6,699 bases of DNA from an uncultured Ruminococcus sp. (lineage in GTDB: Bacteria > Bacillota > Clostridia > Oscillospirales > Ruminococcaceae), in contig CABQIF010000114.1 of assembly GCA_902464115.1 (NCBI GenBank), positions 1 through 6,699 on the forward strand, in the 5' to 3' direction. The translations under genes were made by a program, and so were the position numbers. This document shows, one piece after another, positions 6,476 through 6,699 of the stretch. How positions within the stretch are numbered: the first letter of the stretch is position 1; the number at the start of each line of letters is the position of its first letter. The notes under the pieces are model-generated. The model did no database searches. It saw nothing but the letters and a program-made list of their open reading frames with translations, and had not been told where the DNA came from.

Positions 6476-6485
6476 AAAGGAGGTG
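6476..6485 (+). promoter_or_regulatory. Ribosome binding site fixing a GTG start
   Basis: AAAGGAGGTG is a perfect anti-16S match ending 7 bases before GTG at 6493. It decides that the Rrf2-type gene begins at a GTG rather than at a later ATG. Just upstream, GATA-TTC-TATC (6460-6470) is a small palindrome of unknown meaning. Confidence 0.85.
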
Positions 6486-6492
6486 CTGTCGA

Positions 6493-6699
6493 GTGAAAGT
6501 TTCCACTCGGGTTGAATGCGGAATCTTAGCATTGACGGATATTGCGATGCATCAAACAGAGGGAAAGCCAGTGACGGTCAGCAGTATTTCCAGTCGGCAG
6601 GATCTCTCGATGAAATATCTGGAACAGATTCTCATGGTGCTGCGGCAATCCAATCTGGTGCGAAGCACGAAAGGCTTCAAGGGCGGTTATGTACTGACC
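6493..6699 (+). CDS. Rrf2-family transcriptional regulator, N-terminal part
   Basis: The first 69 codons of a gene that runs off the window. The peptide K-V-S-T-R-V-E-C-G-I-L-A-L-T-D-I-A then S-I-S-S-R-Q-D-L-S-M-K-Y-L-E-Q-I-L and ends in K-G-F-K-G-G-Y-V-L-T. This is the winged helix-turn-helix of the Rrf2 family (IscR, CymR, NsrR), with the recognition helix around the S-M-K-Y-L-E-Q-I-L segment and the wing G-G-Y-V-L. The three Fe-S cysteines that mark IscR/NsrR lie beyond the window edge, so it cannot be typed. It starts 39 bases after cysK with no terminator between, which favours a CymR-like regulator of sulfur metabolism. In Firmicutes CymR works as a complex with CysK sensing O-acetylserine. 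An IscR-type regulator of an isc operon further on is the main alternative. Confidence 0.88.
   Translation, partial: MKVSTRVECGILALTDIAMHQTEGKPVTVSSISSRQDLSMKYLEQILMVLRQSNLVRSTKGFKGGYVLT

Overview
The window reads as chromosomal DNA of a Gram-positive anaerobe of the Clostridia, most likely a Ruminococcus/Oscillospiraceae-type gut bacterium. The grounds are strong AGGAGG-type ribosome binding sites before almost every gene, a lipoprotein-type solute-binding protein, moderate GC content judged by eye, and protein sequences that look Firmicute. The genus is an inference, not a sequence match.

Region 1 (1-1383) holds the end of an unrelated operon: an N-formylglutamate amidohydrolase family protein (15-809) overlaps by 7 bases a RimJ/RimL-type GNAT acetyltransferase (803-1321). 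A clear intrinsic terminator (1347-1383) closes the unit.

Region 2 (1384-1707) is a long non-coding stretch with the most interesting content. It has a perfect consensus sigma-70/sigma-A promoter (TTGACA, 17 bp, TATAAT; 1519-1547), a 10-base direct repeat on either side of that promoter, and a leader of about 150 bases. The leader carries a 7-bp hairpin and a 15-codon ORF (1611-1658) with a perfect Shine-Dalgarno sequence, whose last sense codon is its only Cys codon. A 9-bp stem (1656-1664 with 1693-1701) begins at that ORF's stop codon and buries the ribosome binding site of the next gene. Together these look like a cysteine-sensing leader-peptide switch on sulfate uptake.

Region 3 (1708-5467) is a complete sulfate ABC transporter in the order sbp, cysT, cysW, cysA: a lipoprotein sulfate-binding protein, two permeases and an ATPase, tightly spaced and probably one transcript.

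Region 4 (5521-6699) continues without a visible terminator into cysK (O-acetylserine sulfhydrylase) and then the first 69 codons of an Rrf2-family regulator that runs off the window. Sulfate import, cysteine formation and an Rrf2 regulator next to cysK suggest a sulfur-assimilation operon under feedback. In Bacillus and Staphylococcus the Rrf2 protein CymR represses such genes in complex with CysK, so a CymR-like role is plausible here but unproven.
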